This document shows, piece after piece, positions 51,784-61,281 of a stretch of DNA of 64,000 bases. This DNA comes from Sphingobacteriales bacterium 44-15 (GTDB lineage Bacteria; Bacteroidota; Bacteroidia; Chitinophagales; Chitinophagaceae). Location: assembly GCA_001899685.1 (NCBI GenBank), contig MKWG01000021.1, forward strand, positions 36,615 through 100,614. The letters run 5' to 3'. Made by a program: the position numbers and the translations under genes. The notes beneath the pieces are model-generated. The model ran no database searches. It was not told where the DNA came from and saw only the letters and a list, made by a program, of their open reading frames with translations. The number at the start of each line of letters is the position of its first letter. The first letter of the stretch is position 1.

Positions 51784-52245
51784 ATGAGAAAAGCCTCCCT
51801 GAATATAATATTGTCAGATCTCTGCACATCTCTTATGGTATTGCTGTTTACTTATGCAGGTGCCAGCAAACTACTTCAGCAGGATGTTTTTCGCATCCAA
51901 CTTATTAATGTGCCCGTAATAAAAAAATACCGTGATATTTTCGCCTTGACACTTCCAATATTTGAATTGCTTCTTGCTGTTTTAATGATTGTTAAGCACA
52001 CAAGAGTGGCTGGCCTTGTAGTTTCTTTGGTAACACTATGCATTTTTATTGCTTATCTTTCAATAAGCCTGCTAACCAACTCAGATCTTCCCTGCCATTG
52101 CGGAGGCGTAATAAATTCACTTTCATGGAAGCAACATATTTTTTTTAATCTGTTTTTTATTGTGGTTGCCACTTTTGGACTCTATACGCAACGGTCAGTT
52201 AAACTATCTGCAAAATCTTCCGGACGGAAAAATTCTTATCAATAA
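51784..52245 (+). CDS. MauE/DoxX-like membrane redox protein
   Basis: A 153-residue inner-membrane protein with four helices and the MauE motif: the YAGASKLL segment after helix 1 and the cysteine pair in LPCHCGGVINSLSWKQHIFF. MauE-type proteins pass electrons or help disulfide formation in exported proteins. The frame begins earlier at a TTG, but the ATG at 51784 (MRKASLNIILSDL) gives the normal length. It is followed after 12 bases by the DUF6520 gene, a common pairing in Bacteroidota. Confidence 0.85.
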   Translation: MRKASLNIILSDLCTSLMVLLFTYAGASKLLQQDVFRIQLINVPVIKKYRDIFALTLPIFELLLAVLMIVKHTRVAGLVVSLVTLCIFIAYLSISLLTNSDLPCHCGGVINSLSWKQHIFFNLFFIVVATFGLYTQRSVKLSAKSSGRKNSYQ

Positions 52246-52257
52246 AATCAAAATAAA

Positions 52258-52545
52258 ATGAAAAAAGCAAAATTATCTGTATTTGCAGTAGCTGCTGCAA
52301 TTATCGCGTTTACAGCGTCCGCGTTTACAGCGGGAATTGCTACACATAAAAGCATTGACCCTACATTACACTGGTTCAGTGACCCGGCTGGCACTTATCT
52401 TGGACCAGCTACTAAGACTACAATGGAAGCGGGACAGTGCAGTGGTGCGGGAAAGTCATGTGCCAAAGGATATTCACAGATCTCGGGCGAAGAGGGTGAA
52501 GAACAGCCTGTCGGCAGCCCAACAGAGATAATTCAAAAAAGCTAA
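52258..52545 (+). CDS. DUF6520-like small exported protein
   Basis: A 95-residue protein with a classical signal (residues 1-25, ending SAFTAG) and a short mature part that ends in an acidic tail. It has two cysteines (EAGQCSGAGKSCAKGYSQIS). The signal followed by SAFT is the hallmark of DUF6520, whose function is unknown. Its place right after a MauE gene suggests that its cysteines are oxidised or matured by that protein. It could be a secreted structural peptide or a precursor. Confidence 0.75.
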   Translation: MKKAKLSVFAVAAAIIAFTASAFTAGIATHKSIDPTLHWFSDPAGTYLGPATKTTMEAGQCSGAGKSCAKGYSQISGEEGEEQPVGSPTEIIQKS

Positions 52546-52562
52546 CCTACGCTAAAAACCAG

Positions 52563-52594
52563 GAAAGTAGGCTGTTCACAAACAGCTTACTTTC
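52563..52594. terminator. Bidirectional hairpin between DUF6520 and TlpA-like genes
   Basis: GAAAGTAGGCTGTT (52563-52576) pairs with AACAGCTTACTTTC (52581-52594) with one G-T pair and a CACA loop. It lies between two converging genes and can stop both. Confidence 0.65.
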
Positions 52595-52619
52595 TAAATT
52601 ATCCCTCATTTGCGAAATT

Positions 52620-53891
52620 CTATGGTCTGTCGAAAAGCCCTACAACCTGCATAAGCCTTTTTTCCGGGTGAACCTCAAAGCCAAAGGCCCTGATAAATTT
52701 ATTTAACTCACCTAAGTTCCCATATTGAACAGGAATCTCAAAATCAAGCTTCCCGTTATACCCGGATTCATCGACAATTGTTTTCTTTAATAAATCTTCC
52801 AGTTGCTTTAATACAACATAATGAAATGATACATTTTTCATTTTTATCCTATTCTTTTCAAATACCACTTCAGGTTTTGAAAGCCGTTCCGTTCTTTGAA
52901 TGGGATTTTGGGGGATACGTTTTACAACATAGCAATCCATAGGAAAGCTTATCAGCCGGCTTTCTATATCTAAATGCATATCCAGGTCGTTCCTCATTTT
53001 ATAGAGAAAGCCGGAATAAGAAGTGTCGCTTGCGAATAATTCATAACAAAAAATATTTTTCATTTCCACAAAGTCAGGCAACAACTTTGTGCTATCCTTA
53101 AAAAAGGACATCACGATGGGATCTCCGTTCTTAAAATCACCTGAATATGCGACTTCGTACAAAGTTTTGACTGAAGAGTTAGTCACTCTTACCTGGATAA
53201 CCCCTGAAGCACTATCAGGAAAAGGCATTCTATAGCCACCCCCTATTTCCGGCCGGTATTGTGAAAAATAAGAGTAGAAAAGAAGATTTTTTTTGTTTTC
53301 TTTAAATTCAATTCCTGCCAGCGGAGTATCAAATCCGGAGTTACGATATTCAAGGTTATCCCGTTTAACTGGTATATTTTCTAAAGCGTTTCCATTAATC
53401 AACAGGTTGATATTTTGTGTCGTTAAATGCCCGCCGCCTGTTATTGCCCTAACTATTCCATTGGAATCCATCCATATCTGATGAGGCACAAGAAAATTCG
53501 GGAACAGGTGATTAAAAACAGTATCTTCTGTAACATATGGAATTGAAACACCTTGTAAAAGTTGTTCTCCTAATACTTTATCAATTCTTTGTTTGCTTTC
53601 CCGGGATACAAGAATGATTTGAAGGCTATGCTTAAACTTTGCCTGGATGGAATCAAACTTTTTGAAGGATGAATAGCTCTCGCTGCACCGTGTGGACCAG
53701 AAAATCAGTATTACTGCTTTGCCTTTAAGGTCAGCCATATTGGCTTCTTTACCTGGATAGTTCTCAATTCCTTTGATTTTAACATTTGGGCACATTTCCC
53801 CTATAGCAACCTGCGCTTTTGAGGAGAAAGGAAACGCCATTAAAAGAATGATTGCCCCAATAAAACAATAAGAAAGATGTCTATGCTTCAT
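52620..53891 (-). CDS. TlpA-like thioredoxin-fold protein with C-terminal domain, one cysteine lost
   Basis: A 423-residue exported protein. The signal (MKHRHLSYCFIGAIILLMAF) is followed by a thioredoxin/TlpA domain (residues about 30-170; AVILIFWSTRCSESYSSFKK). The CxxC pair is degenerate: the second cysteine is a serine (CSES), so it cannot work as a normal dithiol oxidoreductase. The last 230 residues are an extra domain seen in Bacteroidota TlpA proteins next to SusC/SusD (ending FIRAFGFEVHPEKRLMQVVG). It is the last gene of the sigma/FecR/SusC/SusD unit. The frame is open upstream, but the ATG at 53891 gives the full signal. Confidence 0.82.
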   Translation of the reverse strand: MKHRHLSYCFIGAIILLMAFPFSSKAQVAIGEMCPNVKIKGIENYPGKEANMADLKGKAVILIFWSTRCSESYSSFKKFDSIQAKFKHSLQIILVSRESKQRIDKVLGEQLLQGVSIPYVTEDTVFNHLFPNFLVPHQIWMDSNGIVRAITGGGHLTTQNINLLINGNALENIPVKRDNLEYRNSGFDTPLAGIEFKENKKNLLFYSYFSQYRPEIGGGYRMPFPDSASGVIQVRVTNSSVKTLYEVAYSGDFKNGDPIVMSFFKDSTKLLPDFVEMKNIFCYELFASDTSYSGFLYKMRNDLDMHLDIESRLISFPMDCYVVKRIPQNPIQRTERLSKPEVVFEKNRIKMKNVSFHYVVLKQLEDLLKKTIVDESGYNGKLDFEIPVQYGNLGELNKFIRAFGFEVHPEKRLMQVVGLFDRP

Positions 53892-54017
53892 TGCTAAATA
53901 TTTACGACGTTGGGAGATAAATAACCATGTACGTACCCGTATATCCACTTCCGGATTATACTATATGGTTCTACGCAATGCCTTTTAGGGATATTGTGGT
54001 AAATTCTTGTATGCTGA

Positions 54018-55406
54018 TCAGTAACCTTCGTTTTGAATTAAATGAGGATTAGAAAGAATTTCTGATTTGGGAATTGGGAAAAGCGTATCTGTAGGCTGCC
54101 AACCCGGTTTCATTATGCTTAGCACTTCATCAGCCCTTTTGGTTCTTTTTAAGTCGAACCAGCGATGACCGCATTCTACGAAAAGTTCATGTCGTCTCTC
54201 TGATTCGATAGCGTCAAGAACCTCTGCTTCTGTTAATCCTGATTCCAGATCAGGAAGGCCTGCCCGCTGTCTTAGGATATTAAGATAGTAAATGGAATTT
54301 TCTAAATTTCCTTTCTTTGCCATGGACTCAGCCATAATCAAATACATCTCCGCAAGGCGCAACAATACATTGTATTCGGTTACAGGAGTTCCGGCGGTAT
54401 TTGTCCTCTTTTTGTATTTATAAGGAAAGAAGTATGTGATACCGTTCACAATTTTGTTATTGATCCAACTGGAATACCTCAAATCAGCAGGCTCAAATGA
54501 ATTTATCAATTCAGGTGTAATTGGATAGGCTGGCAAGGTTGTCAAAGATGATGATGGTATAAACTTAAACCCTTCTACTGTTGCCAAAGAGGCTGCAAAA
54601 ACCATTAGCTGCCATATTGTTTCATTACTCGAAGAAATAAATGTTTCATTCAAATCCGCATTAAGAGAATACAAACCGGAATTAATCACGTATTGAGCGT
54701 TCTGGGCGGCCAATTCAACATTCCCGTTATATAGATATACCCTGGCCAGTAGTGCGGAGGCTGCCATATTATTAGCTCTTACTCTCTCGGCAACAGGGTA
54801 GTCTGTAATTAAATATTTTTTGCTTTCTTCAAGGTCTGATATTATCTGGCGATACACCTCGTCTGAAGGTGACCGCCCTGCAACGGAGCTGATATTATAG
54901 TCCGTTGACGTAATTAGTGGAATATCTCCAAAAATATTTATTAATAAAAAATTTAAATAAGCTCTTAAAAATTTGGCTTCGCCTGTTAGTTTGTTCTTTG
55001 TAGGTTCAGCAATGTTGGGAGACAGGGAGACACCTTCAATTACAGCATTTGTATGATAAATAAAGTTGTAGCCATATCTCCATAAATATTGGCTTACCGT
55101 TTCGTTAGTAGGTAATATTTCGTTACTGCCAAATTCCATATCCTCTGTTGCCGTAGAAGTATAGAGCAATTCATCCGATGCTAATCCTGTGCTGATTGTA
55201 ATAGCGCCTGTTGATATGATCGGGATCCTCAGCCCCAGGCTGCCCATGCGTGCATATATACCTGTCAGGGCTGCTGTGGCATTTTCTTCATTGTCAAATA
55301 TTTTTTCAGATGTAACGCTTTCTATCGGCCCATCAATCTCAATCAGTTTTTTACAACTGGTTAAAAGCGGGAGATTTAATAATAGTATAAATATAATACG
55401 GTTCAT
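54018..55406 (-). CDS. SusD/RagB-family outer-membrane lipoprotein
   Basis: A 462-residue lipoprotein (signal ending LPLLTSCKKL) of the SusD family, which binds nutrients over the SusC channel. The N-terminal TPR-type helices (NEENATAALTGIYARMG, LTGEAKFLRAYLNFLLINIF) and the C-terminal family region (LLRLAEMYLIMAESMAKKGN, ERRHELFVECGHRWFDLKRT) are intact. It is 12 bases downstream of susC. The substrate is unknown. No glycoside hydrolase or peptidase gene lies in the cluster, so the nutrient may be a peptide or other small molecule rather than a glycan. Confidence 0.94.
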   Translation of the reverse strand: MNRIIFILLLNLPLLTSCKKLIEIDGPIESVTSEKIFDNEENATAALTGIYARMGSLGLRIPIISTGAITISTGLASDELLYTSTATEDMEFGSNEILPTNETVSQYLWRYGYNFIYHTNAVIEGVSLSPNIAEPTKNKLTGEAKFLRAYLNFLLINIFGDIPLITSTDYNISSVAGRSPSDEVYRQIISDLEESKKYLITDYPVAERVRANNMAASALLARVYLYNGNVELAAQNAQYVINSGLYSLNADLNETFISSSNETIWQLMVFAASLATVEGFKFIPSSSLTTLPAYPITPELINSFEPADLRYSSWINNKIVNGITYFFPYKYKKRTNTAGTPVTEYNVLLRLAEMYLIMAESMAKKGNLENSIYYLNILRQRAGLPDLESGLTEAEVLDAIESERRHELFVECGHRWFDLKRTKRADEVLSIMKPGWQPTDTLFPIPKSEILSNPHLIQNEGY

Positions 55407-55418
55407 AAATGATGCATT

Positions 55419-58400
55419 TTAAAATGTCATTGAGAGTCCCAATGCTATTGTCTTAAGCGGGGAGACAGAAAAAAAGTCCTGAGATTCAGGATCGGTCCCC
55501 AGGTACCGGGATAATGTGAGAAAATTCTGAGCTGCACAAAATATGTTTAAAGCGCCCAGTCTCAGGCGATCTGTAAGCTTTCCTGTCAGGGAGTAGGAAA
55601 CAGATACATTTTTCAGCCTCACAAATGAAGCATCACCGTATACGCCGTCGGACATTGAAAAAAATGGCGTTTGCTCATACGCGGCTGAAGCAGAAGTTGT
55701 TGTCACCTGTTGAACTGAAGTAATGTCGCCGGCTTTTTGCCATCGGTTTAGCAGATATGTGGGTTGGTTATTCATTGTCCCCGGAATTATTCTTTGATCC
55801 TGATAAATAGAATAAAACAGGGTTTGACCAGTCTGCCTTCTGAATTCGAAAAGAACACTAAACCGGACCTTTTTGTAAGTGAGCTCGCTTGATAAACCTC
55901 CATAGTATCTAATCAGATTGTCTCTCCCGACAACATAATCTCCACTATATCCCTCTGATATGGCATTATCTTTATTTACATCTAAAAAAGAAAATACTCC
56001 TGTGGCAGGATCTACACCAAGCGACTTTATTTTATAAATAACATCTAATGCCTTTTTTTCAACATACACAGACGCATAGCTTGATGATTCAATGCCGGTA
56101 AAAGACACAAGCTTGTTCCGGGGAACAGACAGGTTAAAATTGACACTCCAGTTAACCGACTTGCTTTTTATGATTTTACTATTTAACTCCAGTTCAATGC
56201 CGGTATTATGAACAATAGCAGGAAAATTCCGGATGATAGATGTGAACCCTGTTTGGGTGGGTAAAATGTAAGAAACGAGCTGATTATCACTACGATTTTT
56301 AAAATAGGTTGCTGATAAGGAAATTCTGTCTTTAATAAAACCAAGATCCAGCGATATTTCCAGTTTTTTGTTTTTCTCCCAACTATATGTATTGTTAAAT
56401 ATCCCTGTTGGATATAGTCCAACTGTCCCCTGATAAGAATAGTTAACAGACTCCCAGCTATCCAGGTATTTATAATTGCCAATCTGATCATTCCCGGTTA
56501 AGCCATAGCTTCCTCTAAGTTTACCGAAGCTTACTATCTTATTGAATCCTTCAGAAAATTGTTCATTAGTGAAAATCCAGGCAGCGCCGACCGATCCAAA
56601 ATTTGAAAACTGTTTAGAAGGACCAAATCTACTGGACCCGTCTCTTCTTGCAGAGAGGCTCAGGAGATATTTGTTAGACCAGTTATTGGTGATCCTGACA
56701 AATGCTCCAAGATATTTATAGTCCGAAAATGAATTATACGCTCTTGTTGTAGGGGCCGCAGCCAAAGACCCAAGCAGATCATCGCTTGTGTATCCTTCTG
56801 CTTTTGTGTATGATGATGATTGCTTATTTTCCTGCCAGGATGCACCCGCGAGCACGGTCATTTTATTTTTTAAAAATTGGGTAATATACTCCACTTGAGG
56901 CTCTATAATCCAGCTTTGTATTTGATTTTTACCTATGCCGGCATTACCCGTTGGGTTATTATTGGGATTCTGAATAGCAATAGGCATACTGCTGTTATCT
57001 GAGAGGTGTATTGAGTTGTATCCTGCATTTAGCTTTATTCCGATAGATTCATAAAGCTGATAGCGGATGGAAATATTATTGATTATATTTTGTGTGCTGG
57101 CTGTATAGGTACTTCTAAGAAAAGCGTATGGATTTGAATTAAACTGAATACCTGCGGACTCCCATAGAAGCGTCCCATTATTGTCAATCAACGCAGGCAT
57201 ATTCGGTATCATGTTTACAAAGCTTGATCCGCCCACTGTAATCAGATTGTTTTGATCAAAGGAAGACATATTTCTAAACTCAAGCTGCAGGCGTCTGTTT
57301 GCGGAAGTGTGACTAATACTGGTATTTATACCTGCCCTTTTATAATTTAAGCCGGTAGGGAAAACCGTAGTTTCGCGGTGTACGGTTCCGTTAATTAAAA
57401 ACTGTGTTTGCTCACTACCTCCTGAAACAGAAATCATCGCATCGGTATTTCTTGCTGTATTGCCAATGAATTTTTTCTGCCAGTTTGTATTAATTGATGT
57501 ATCCCATATCAACAGATCGGGAGCGAAGCCCGCATCTGTTGGGTCTGTGCTCGGTATTATATCATCATTTTTAAAAGCCTCTTTTCTCATAGCCAGATAT
57601 TCCTTTGTATCCATCATCTCTGCATATTTTGTCACCTTACTGAATCCGGCATTAACAGAGAAATTTATTTGAGTCTTTCCTTCTTTGCCCTTTTTGGTAG
57701 TAATAAGAATTACTCCGTTGGCGCCACGACTTCCGTATATGGCTGTAGCGTCTGCATCTTTTAAAACTTCTATGCTCTCAATGGTTGAGGGATCAATACT
57801 TGTAAAGGGGCTTATACCTTTTCCATTTTGGACGTCCAGTATTGATGAAAGTACATTTATACCCGTATTATTTGGCGCGTATGGAATACCATCAATGATA
57901 AAAAGGGGCTCGGAGCCCTGGTCAATGGAATTTTGCCCGCGGATGCGAATATTAAAAGAGGCTCCCGGCAACCCGTTGGATTGAGAAAGGACTAATCCCG
58001 GAACTCTTCCGTATAAAGCACCTAACGGATTTGTGACCGGCTGGTCTTTTATTTGTTGGGAAGCAATTTTTGATACATTGCCTGTGGTGAGTCTTTTCGA
58101 GGTTTTCCCATAAGCTATTACAATAGCCTCATCTAAGTTTCCCTCAGCGATTTTCAACCTTACTACAATGTTATTCTTTCCTTCAACCGGGAGCTCCAGT
58201 TTATTATACCCTATACAGGTTATAATTAAAACATCCCTGGAAGGAATACCGGTTATTTTATAGTTGCCGCTTTTAGACGATAAAGTTATCTTCCCCGTAA
58301 GTTTTGAAGCGATAGTAACCCCCTCCAATACCTCGCCCGTTTCACTTAAAATTATCCCCTGTATGTGCAGCGTGTCTTTAGAGGAAACGGTTTTTCGTTC

Positions 58401-58736
58401 CCTGTCCAGAACAACCACATATTTGTCTTCAATGGCGTACCACAAAGGCTGATTGGCAAAGCATTTGTTTAGCACATCTTTTATAGATGCATCTTTTAGC
58501 TGAATAGTAACCGGTTGTGTATTCTTAAGTTGGGCCCTTGTATAAATAAAAGATAAGCCGGTTTGCGACGTAATTTCCCTGAGAGCTTTTTCTAACGGTG
58601 TATTTTGTAATTCAAGTGATATCGTTTGCCCATATCCCTTAGCGGCAGCCTCCAGGCATATTAGCATCGTAAACAGAAAAAGAGCTCTCATACTCAAGAA
58701 GGTTAGGTACTTTCGGGTACAAATGTGTATTTCCAT
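55419..58736 (-). CDS. SusC/RagA-type TonB-dependent transporter with STN signalling domain
   Basis: A 1105-residue outer-membrane transporter. After the signal comes an STN domain (residues about 40-110; LEKALREITSQTGLSFIYTR), which links to FecR-type anti-sigma factors. Then follow a carboxypeptidase-like domain (about 120-200), the plug (LGALYGRVPGLVLSQSNGLP, SEPLFIIDGIPY, IYGSRGANGVILITTKKG) and the 22-strand barrel, which ends in an aromatic residue (ALGLSMTF). The STN domain and the sigma/FecR genes upstream indicate substrate-driven self-induction. MRALFLFTML (residue 16) is an alternative start. Confidence 0.95.
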   Translation of the reverse strand: MEIHICTRKYLTFLSMRALFLFTMLICLEAAAKGYGQTISLELQNTPLEKALREITSQTGLSFIYTRAQLKNTQPVTIQLKDASIKDVLNKCFANQPLWYAIEDKYVVVLDRERKTVSSKDTLHIQGIILSETGEVLEGVTIASKLTGKITLSSKSGNYKITGIPSRDVLIITCIGYNKLELPVEGKNNIVVRLKIAEGNLDEAIVIAYGKTSKRLTTGNVSKIASQQIKDQPVTNPLGALYGRVPGLVLSQSNGLPGASFNIRIRGQNSIDQGSEPLFIIDGIPYAPNNTGINVLSSILDVQNGKGISPFTSIDPSTIESIEVLKDADATAIYGSRGANGVILITTKKGKEGKTQINFSVNAGFSKVTKYAEMMDTKEYLAMRKEAFKNDDIIPSTDPTDAGFAPDLLIWDTSINTNWQKKFIGNTARNTDAMISVSGGSEQTQFLINGTVHRETTVFPTGLNYKRAGINTSISHTSANRRLQLEFRNMSSFDQNNLITVGGSSFVNMIPNMPALIDNNGTLLWESAGIQFNSNPYAFLRSTYTASTQNIINNISIRYQLYESIGIKLNAGYNSIHLSDNSSMPIAIQNPNNNPTGNAGIGKNQIQSWIIEPQVEYITQFLKNKMTVLAGASWQENKQSSSYTKAEGYTSDDLLGSLAAAPTTRAYNSFSDYKYLGAFVRITNNWSNKYLLSLSARRDGSSRFGPSKQFSNFGSVGAAWIFTNEQFSEGFNKIVSFGKLRGSYGLTGNDQIGNYKYLDSWESVNYSYQGTVGLYPTGIFNNTYSWEKNKKLEISLDLGFIKDRISLSATYFKNRSDNQLVSYILPTQTGFTSIIRNFPAIVHNTGIELELNSKIIKSKSVNWSVNFNLSVPRNKLVSFTGIESSSYASVYVEKKALDVIYKIKSLGVDPATGVFSFLDVNKDNAISEGYSGDYVVGRDNLIRYYGGLSSELTYKKVRFSVLFEFRRQTGQTLFYSIYQDQRIIPGTMNNQPTYLLNRWQKAGDITSVQQVTTTSASAAYEQTPFFSMSDGVYGDASFVRLKNVSVSYSLTGKLTDRLRLGALNIFCAAQNFLTLSRYLGTDPESQDFFSVSPLKTIALGLSMTF

Positions 58737-58865
58737 ACTTTTGTATTGTTGGGTTTATTAAATACAGTTGTTTGCGCAATTGATTTGGGTTGACCCAACA
58801 TCCGCCGGAGGTGCTCGTAACACTTCCGGTTTTTATTGAAGTCAGGCTTTGGTTTTGTTTAGTCG

Positions 58866-60065
58866 TCAGGGATATACATAAATGATATCATTTTCTGTTT
58901 TAAATTTTACATAACCGTTTAATTGTAACAGGTGAAGCAATTTTTCCAACGGCTCACTCCTGTTTATGGTAGCATTAAATTGTTGCCTGATATTTCCACG
59001 GTAAACGATTTTAGCGTTGTACCATCTTGCCACCTGGTTCATTATCTTTTCAATAGGCGCATCATGAAATACAAATAATCCATCTTTCCAACCGGTGATC
59101 TCTTCAATGTCAACGTTCTTATCTGTATTTAACATATTATCCAGGATGGTTGCCTGCATACGGGGCGTTAATACTGCTTTATCTTTATCATTTTGCACAA
59201 GCACCTTTCCTTCTACAAGCGTTACTGCCTTTTCTTTTTCTGTGGGGTATGCCTGTACATTGAAGTGAGTGCCGAGTACCGTTACTGTGTCGCTGTCTGC
59301 CATTACAACTTTAAAAGGAGCTTTGGCGTTATGGGCAACCTCAAAATAAGCTTCTCCAGACAATTCCACTTTTCGCTCATTGCTCTGGAAAGTTTCGGGG
59401 TAACGTAGTGTGCTTTCCGCATTCAGCCATACTTTTGTATTATCATGTAATATTACCTGAAACTGGCCTCCCATCGGGGTGGAGAGTATATGCATAGCTT
59501 CAGTTTCTTGTTTTCCAGTCCTCTGCCTGTATACCAGGATCCGGTCATCTTGTTTTGCAATATTGAACGCTTCAGCATTTGGCAGCGCTCCGTTTTTTGC
59601 ATCGGTAAGATCAATAACGGATCCATCGGGTAAAGTAAGTGTAGCCCTGTTACCACCCGGCTGCAGCACATGTGTTTTTGCTATTGGCAGATTGCTGTTT
59701 TGGGAAGGAAATGTATTAGAGGAGCGCCATACCGCAATTACTCCCAATACAACAATCACAACGGCTGCAGCAGACATCCACGCCAACGCGATCTTCCTCC
59801 CTTTTGGTTTTTCAAACCTGCCGCCTTGTTGCAGTTCCCGGAAAATTCGTTCCGACTGTGCTTTTTCCATCATTTGCAGGTTAGCTTCAATATTCCGTTC
59901 GTCTGTAAGGTCTTCAAACAGCTTCATGTTTCTGTCGTTCTCGTTCACCCAATCATCCAGCTCTTCATGCTCTGCAGGGGTGAGCGAGTTGCGGATATAC
60001 CCGGCAATAAGGTAAGCCACGCGATGGGCCTCCTTGTCCATATGGCTGAATGGATTGTTATTCAT
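58866..60065 (-). CDS. FecR-family anti-sigma factor
   Basis: A 399-residue inner-membrane regulator. The cytosolic N-terminal part binds the sigma factor (VAYLIAGYIRNSLTPAEHEE). A membrane helix follows (residues about 92-112, ALAWMSAAAVVIVVLGVIAV), then a periplasmic FecR domain (LPDGSVIDLTDAKNG, LPNAEAFNI, VELSGEAYFEVAHNAKAPFK) and a C-terminal STN-contact part (IEKIMNQVARWYNAKIVYRG). It receives the signal from the SusC STN domain and controls the sigma factor encoded just upstream. Confidence 0.94.
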   Translation of the reverse strand: MNNNPFSHMDKEAHRVAYLIAGYIRNSLTPAEHEELDDWVNENDRNMKLFEDLTDERNIEANLQMMEKAQSERIFRELQQGGRFEKPKGRKIALAWMSAAAVVIVVLGVIAVWRSSNTFPSQNSNLPIAKTHVLQPGGNRATLTLPDGSVIDLTDAKNGALPNAEAFNIAKQDDRILVYRQRTGKQETEAMHILSTPMGGQFQVILHDNTKVWLNAESTLRYPETFQSNERKVELSGEAYFEVAHNAKAPFKVVMADSDTVTVLGTHFNVQAYPTEKEKAVTLVEGKVLVQNDKDKAVLTPRMQATILDNMLNTDKNVDIEEITGWKDGLFVFHDAPIEKIMNQVARWYNAKIVYRGNIRQQFNATINRSEPLEKLLHLLQLNGYVKFKTENDIIYVYP

Positions 60066-60119
60066 AACATTAAATTAGCGCATGCTTCTTATAATAAAGT
60101 ATGCAGATGGAGAAATGCC

Positions 60120-60701
60120 CTACAAAGTTGAAAAGAAAATTTTTACCAGCGCATACAAAGCTCCAAAAACAGCAAGGCGCAGAATTTTTTGCAGGGCTTT
60201 GATCCCTCTGAGCTTTTGGGTCTGAACGGTATGAGGATGAAGGTTCAGCTCCCGCGCTATTTCACCGGTAGTTTTGCCTTCGAGGTAATACATAGTAATT
60301 ACCCTTTTATTTCCGGGAGACAATTTTTGCAATGCGGAGTAAAGCAAACGGTAGGTTTCTGCGCGTACTAAAAAGATAAATGGTGTATTATTATCAACAG
60401 CATCACTTATAAACGTATCAATGTGATTCAGCCTTCTGGCAGCTTTATAGCTGTCTCTTCGCACAACGGTGTACAAATATGCCTTAATGCCTTCGTAGCT
60501 GTTAAACTTATAGTGCTTTTGCCAGGTTTTTACAAATGCTTCAGAAGCTATTTCCTGGGCAAGCGGAAAATCCTTTACCCATTGATTGGCATAGAGTGTG
60601 AGGGCGGGGTGCAGTTCGCTAAAATAATGAGCAAGCGCCTGCTCATCGCCCTGACTAAAAGCAATGGCATAATTATCCGGGTGGTAATGTGCCTCTTGCA
60701 T
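60120..60701 (-). CDS. ECF RNA polymerase sigma factor (FecI-like)
   Basis: A 193-residue sigma-70 family factor. Region 2 (ALAHYFSELHPALTLYANQW to LAQEIASEAFVKTWQKHYK) and region 4 (LQKLSPGNKRVITMYYLEGK, TTGEIARELNLHPHTVQTQK) are complete. The C-terminal tail has a hydrophobic end (LRLAVFGALYALVKIFFSTL) as is common in the Bacteroidota FecI type. It is the first gene of the unit: sigma, FecR, SusC, SusD, TlpA-like. It would direct transcription of the SusC/SusD genes after a signal. Confidence 0.94.
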   Translation of the reverse strand: MQEAHYHPDNYAIAFSQGDEQALAHYFSELHPALTLYANQWVKDFPLAQEIASEAFVKTWQKHYKFNSYEGIKAYLYTVVRRDSYKAARRLNHIDTFISDAVDNNTPFIFLVRAETYRLLYSALQKLSPGNKRVITMYYLEGKTTGEIARELNLHPHTVQTQKLRGIKALQKILRLAVFGALYALVKIFFSTL

Positions 60702-60787
60702 ACATAAAACATAAAAGGTGAATTTGAGTCCTGGAGATATGAACTATTAAAAGGAATAGCGTGGAACCCCACTTACCGCCTTGAGGC

Positions 60788-60874
60788 CCTCGGAGAGCCC
60801 GACCACGAATAAGGGAGCCCACGCCAAAACGTGAGCCCTTGCTTATCATCCCGTGGTCTTTGAAATTTCCGAGG
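60788..60874. ncRNA. Large nested hairpin upstream of an XRE gene, possible structured RNA
   Basis: Nested stems: CCTCGG (60788) with CCGAGG (60869), GACCACG (60801) with CGTGGTC (60852), ATAAG (60809) with CTTAT (60842), CACG (60820) with CGTG (60830). The gap 60702-61019 has no protein gene. Its strand is unknown. A similar long hairpin lies before the XRE gene at 8359. Confidence 0.45.
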
Positions 60875-61019
60875 TTTCAAGACGAGACTCAAAGCGAAAG
60901 CTTCAAAATAAGTTGTCCTATATGAAGGATTCGCAAATTTCCATATGCAATATACAATATTCCCTTATACATAACTAAGGATGAACTTTATGAAGATTGA
61001 CTTCCTTGCGCATTAATAA

Positions 61020-61262
61020 ATGCCGAAGAAGAACCTTAAAAGTAAAATTGATTGGTTCATTATCAACCAGGTGAAACAACTGAGGGTTAGCTTAAATCTG
61101 GAACAGGATGATATAGCTATTCATCTTAATGTTTCAAATGGTTTTATTGGGCAGATAGAAAGTCCGAATTTCAGGGCGAAGTACAATAACAAGCACCTTA
61201 ATGAGCTGGCGAAGCTATTCAGGTGCTCACCGAAAGATTTTTTTCCGGAGAAGCCGTTGTAA
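61020..61262 (+). CDS. Small XRE-family regulator
   Basis: An 80-residue protein that is almost all helix-turn-helix (VKQLRVSLNLEQDDIAIHLN, VSNGFIGQIESPNFRAKYNN, LNELAKLFRCSPKDFFPEKP). The start MPKKNLKSKIDWFIINQ is basic. The product is typical of short stand-alone XRE proteins in Bacteroidota, often found beside long intergenic hairpins as here. It converges with the encapsulin gene. The target is unknown. Confidence 0.75.
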   Translation: MPKKNLKSKIDWFIINQVKQLRVSLNLEQDDIAIHLNVSNGFIGQIESPNFRAKYNNKHLNELAKLFRCSPKDFFPEKPL

Positions 61263-61281
61263 GAGGATATGTATAATTCCT

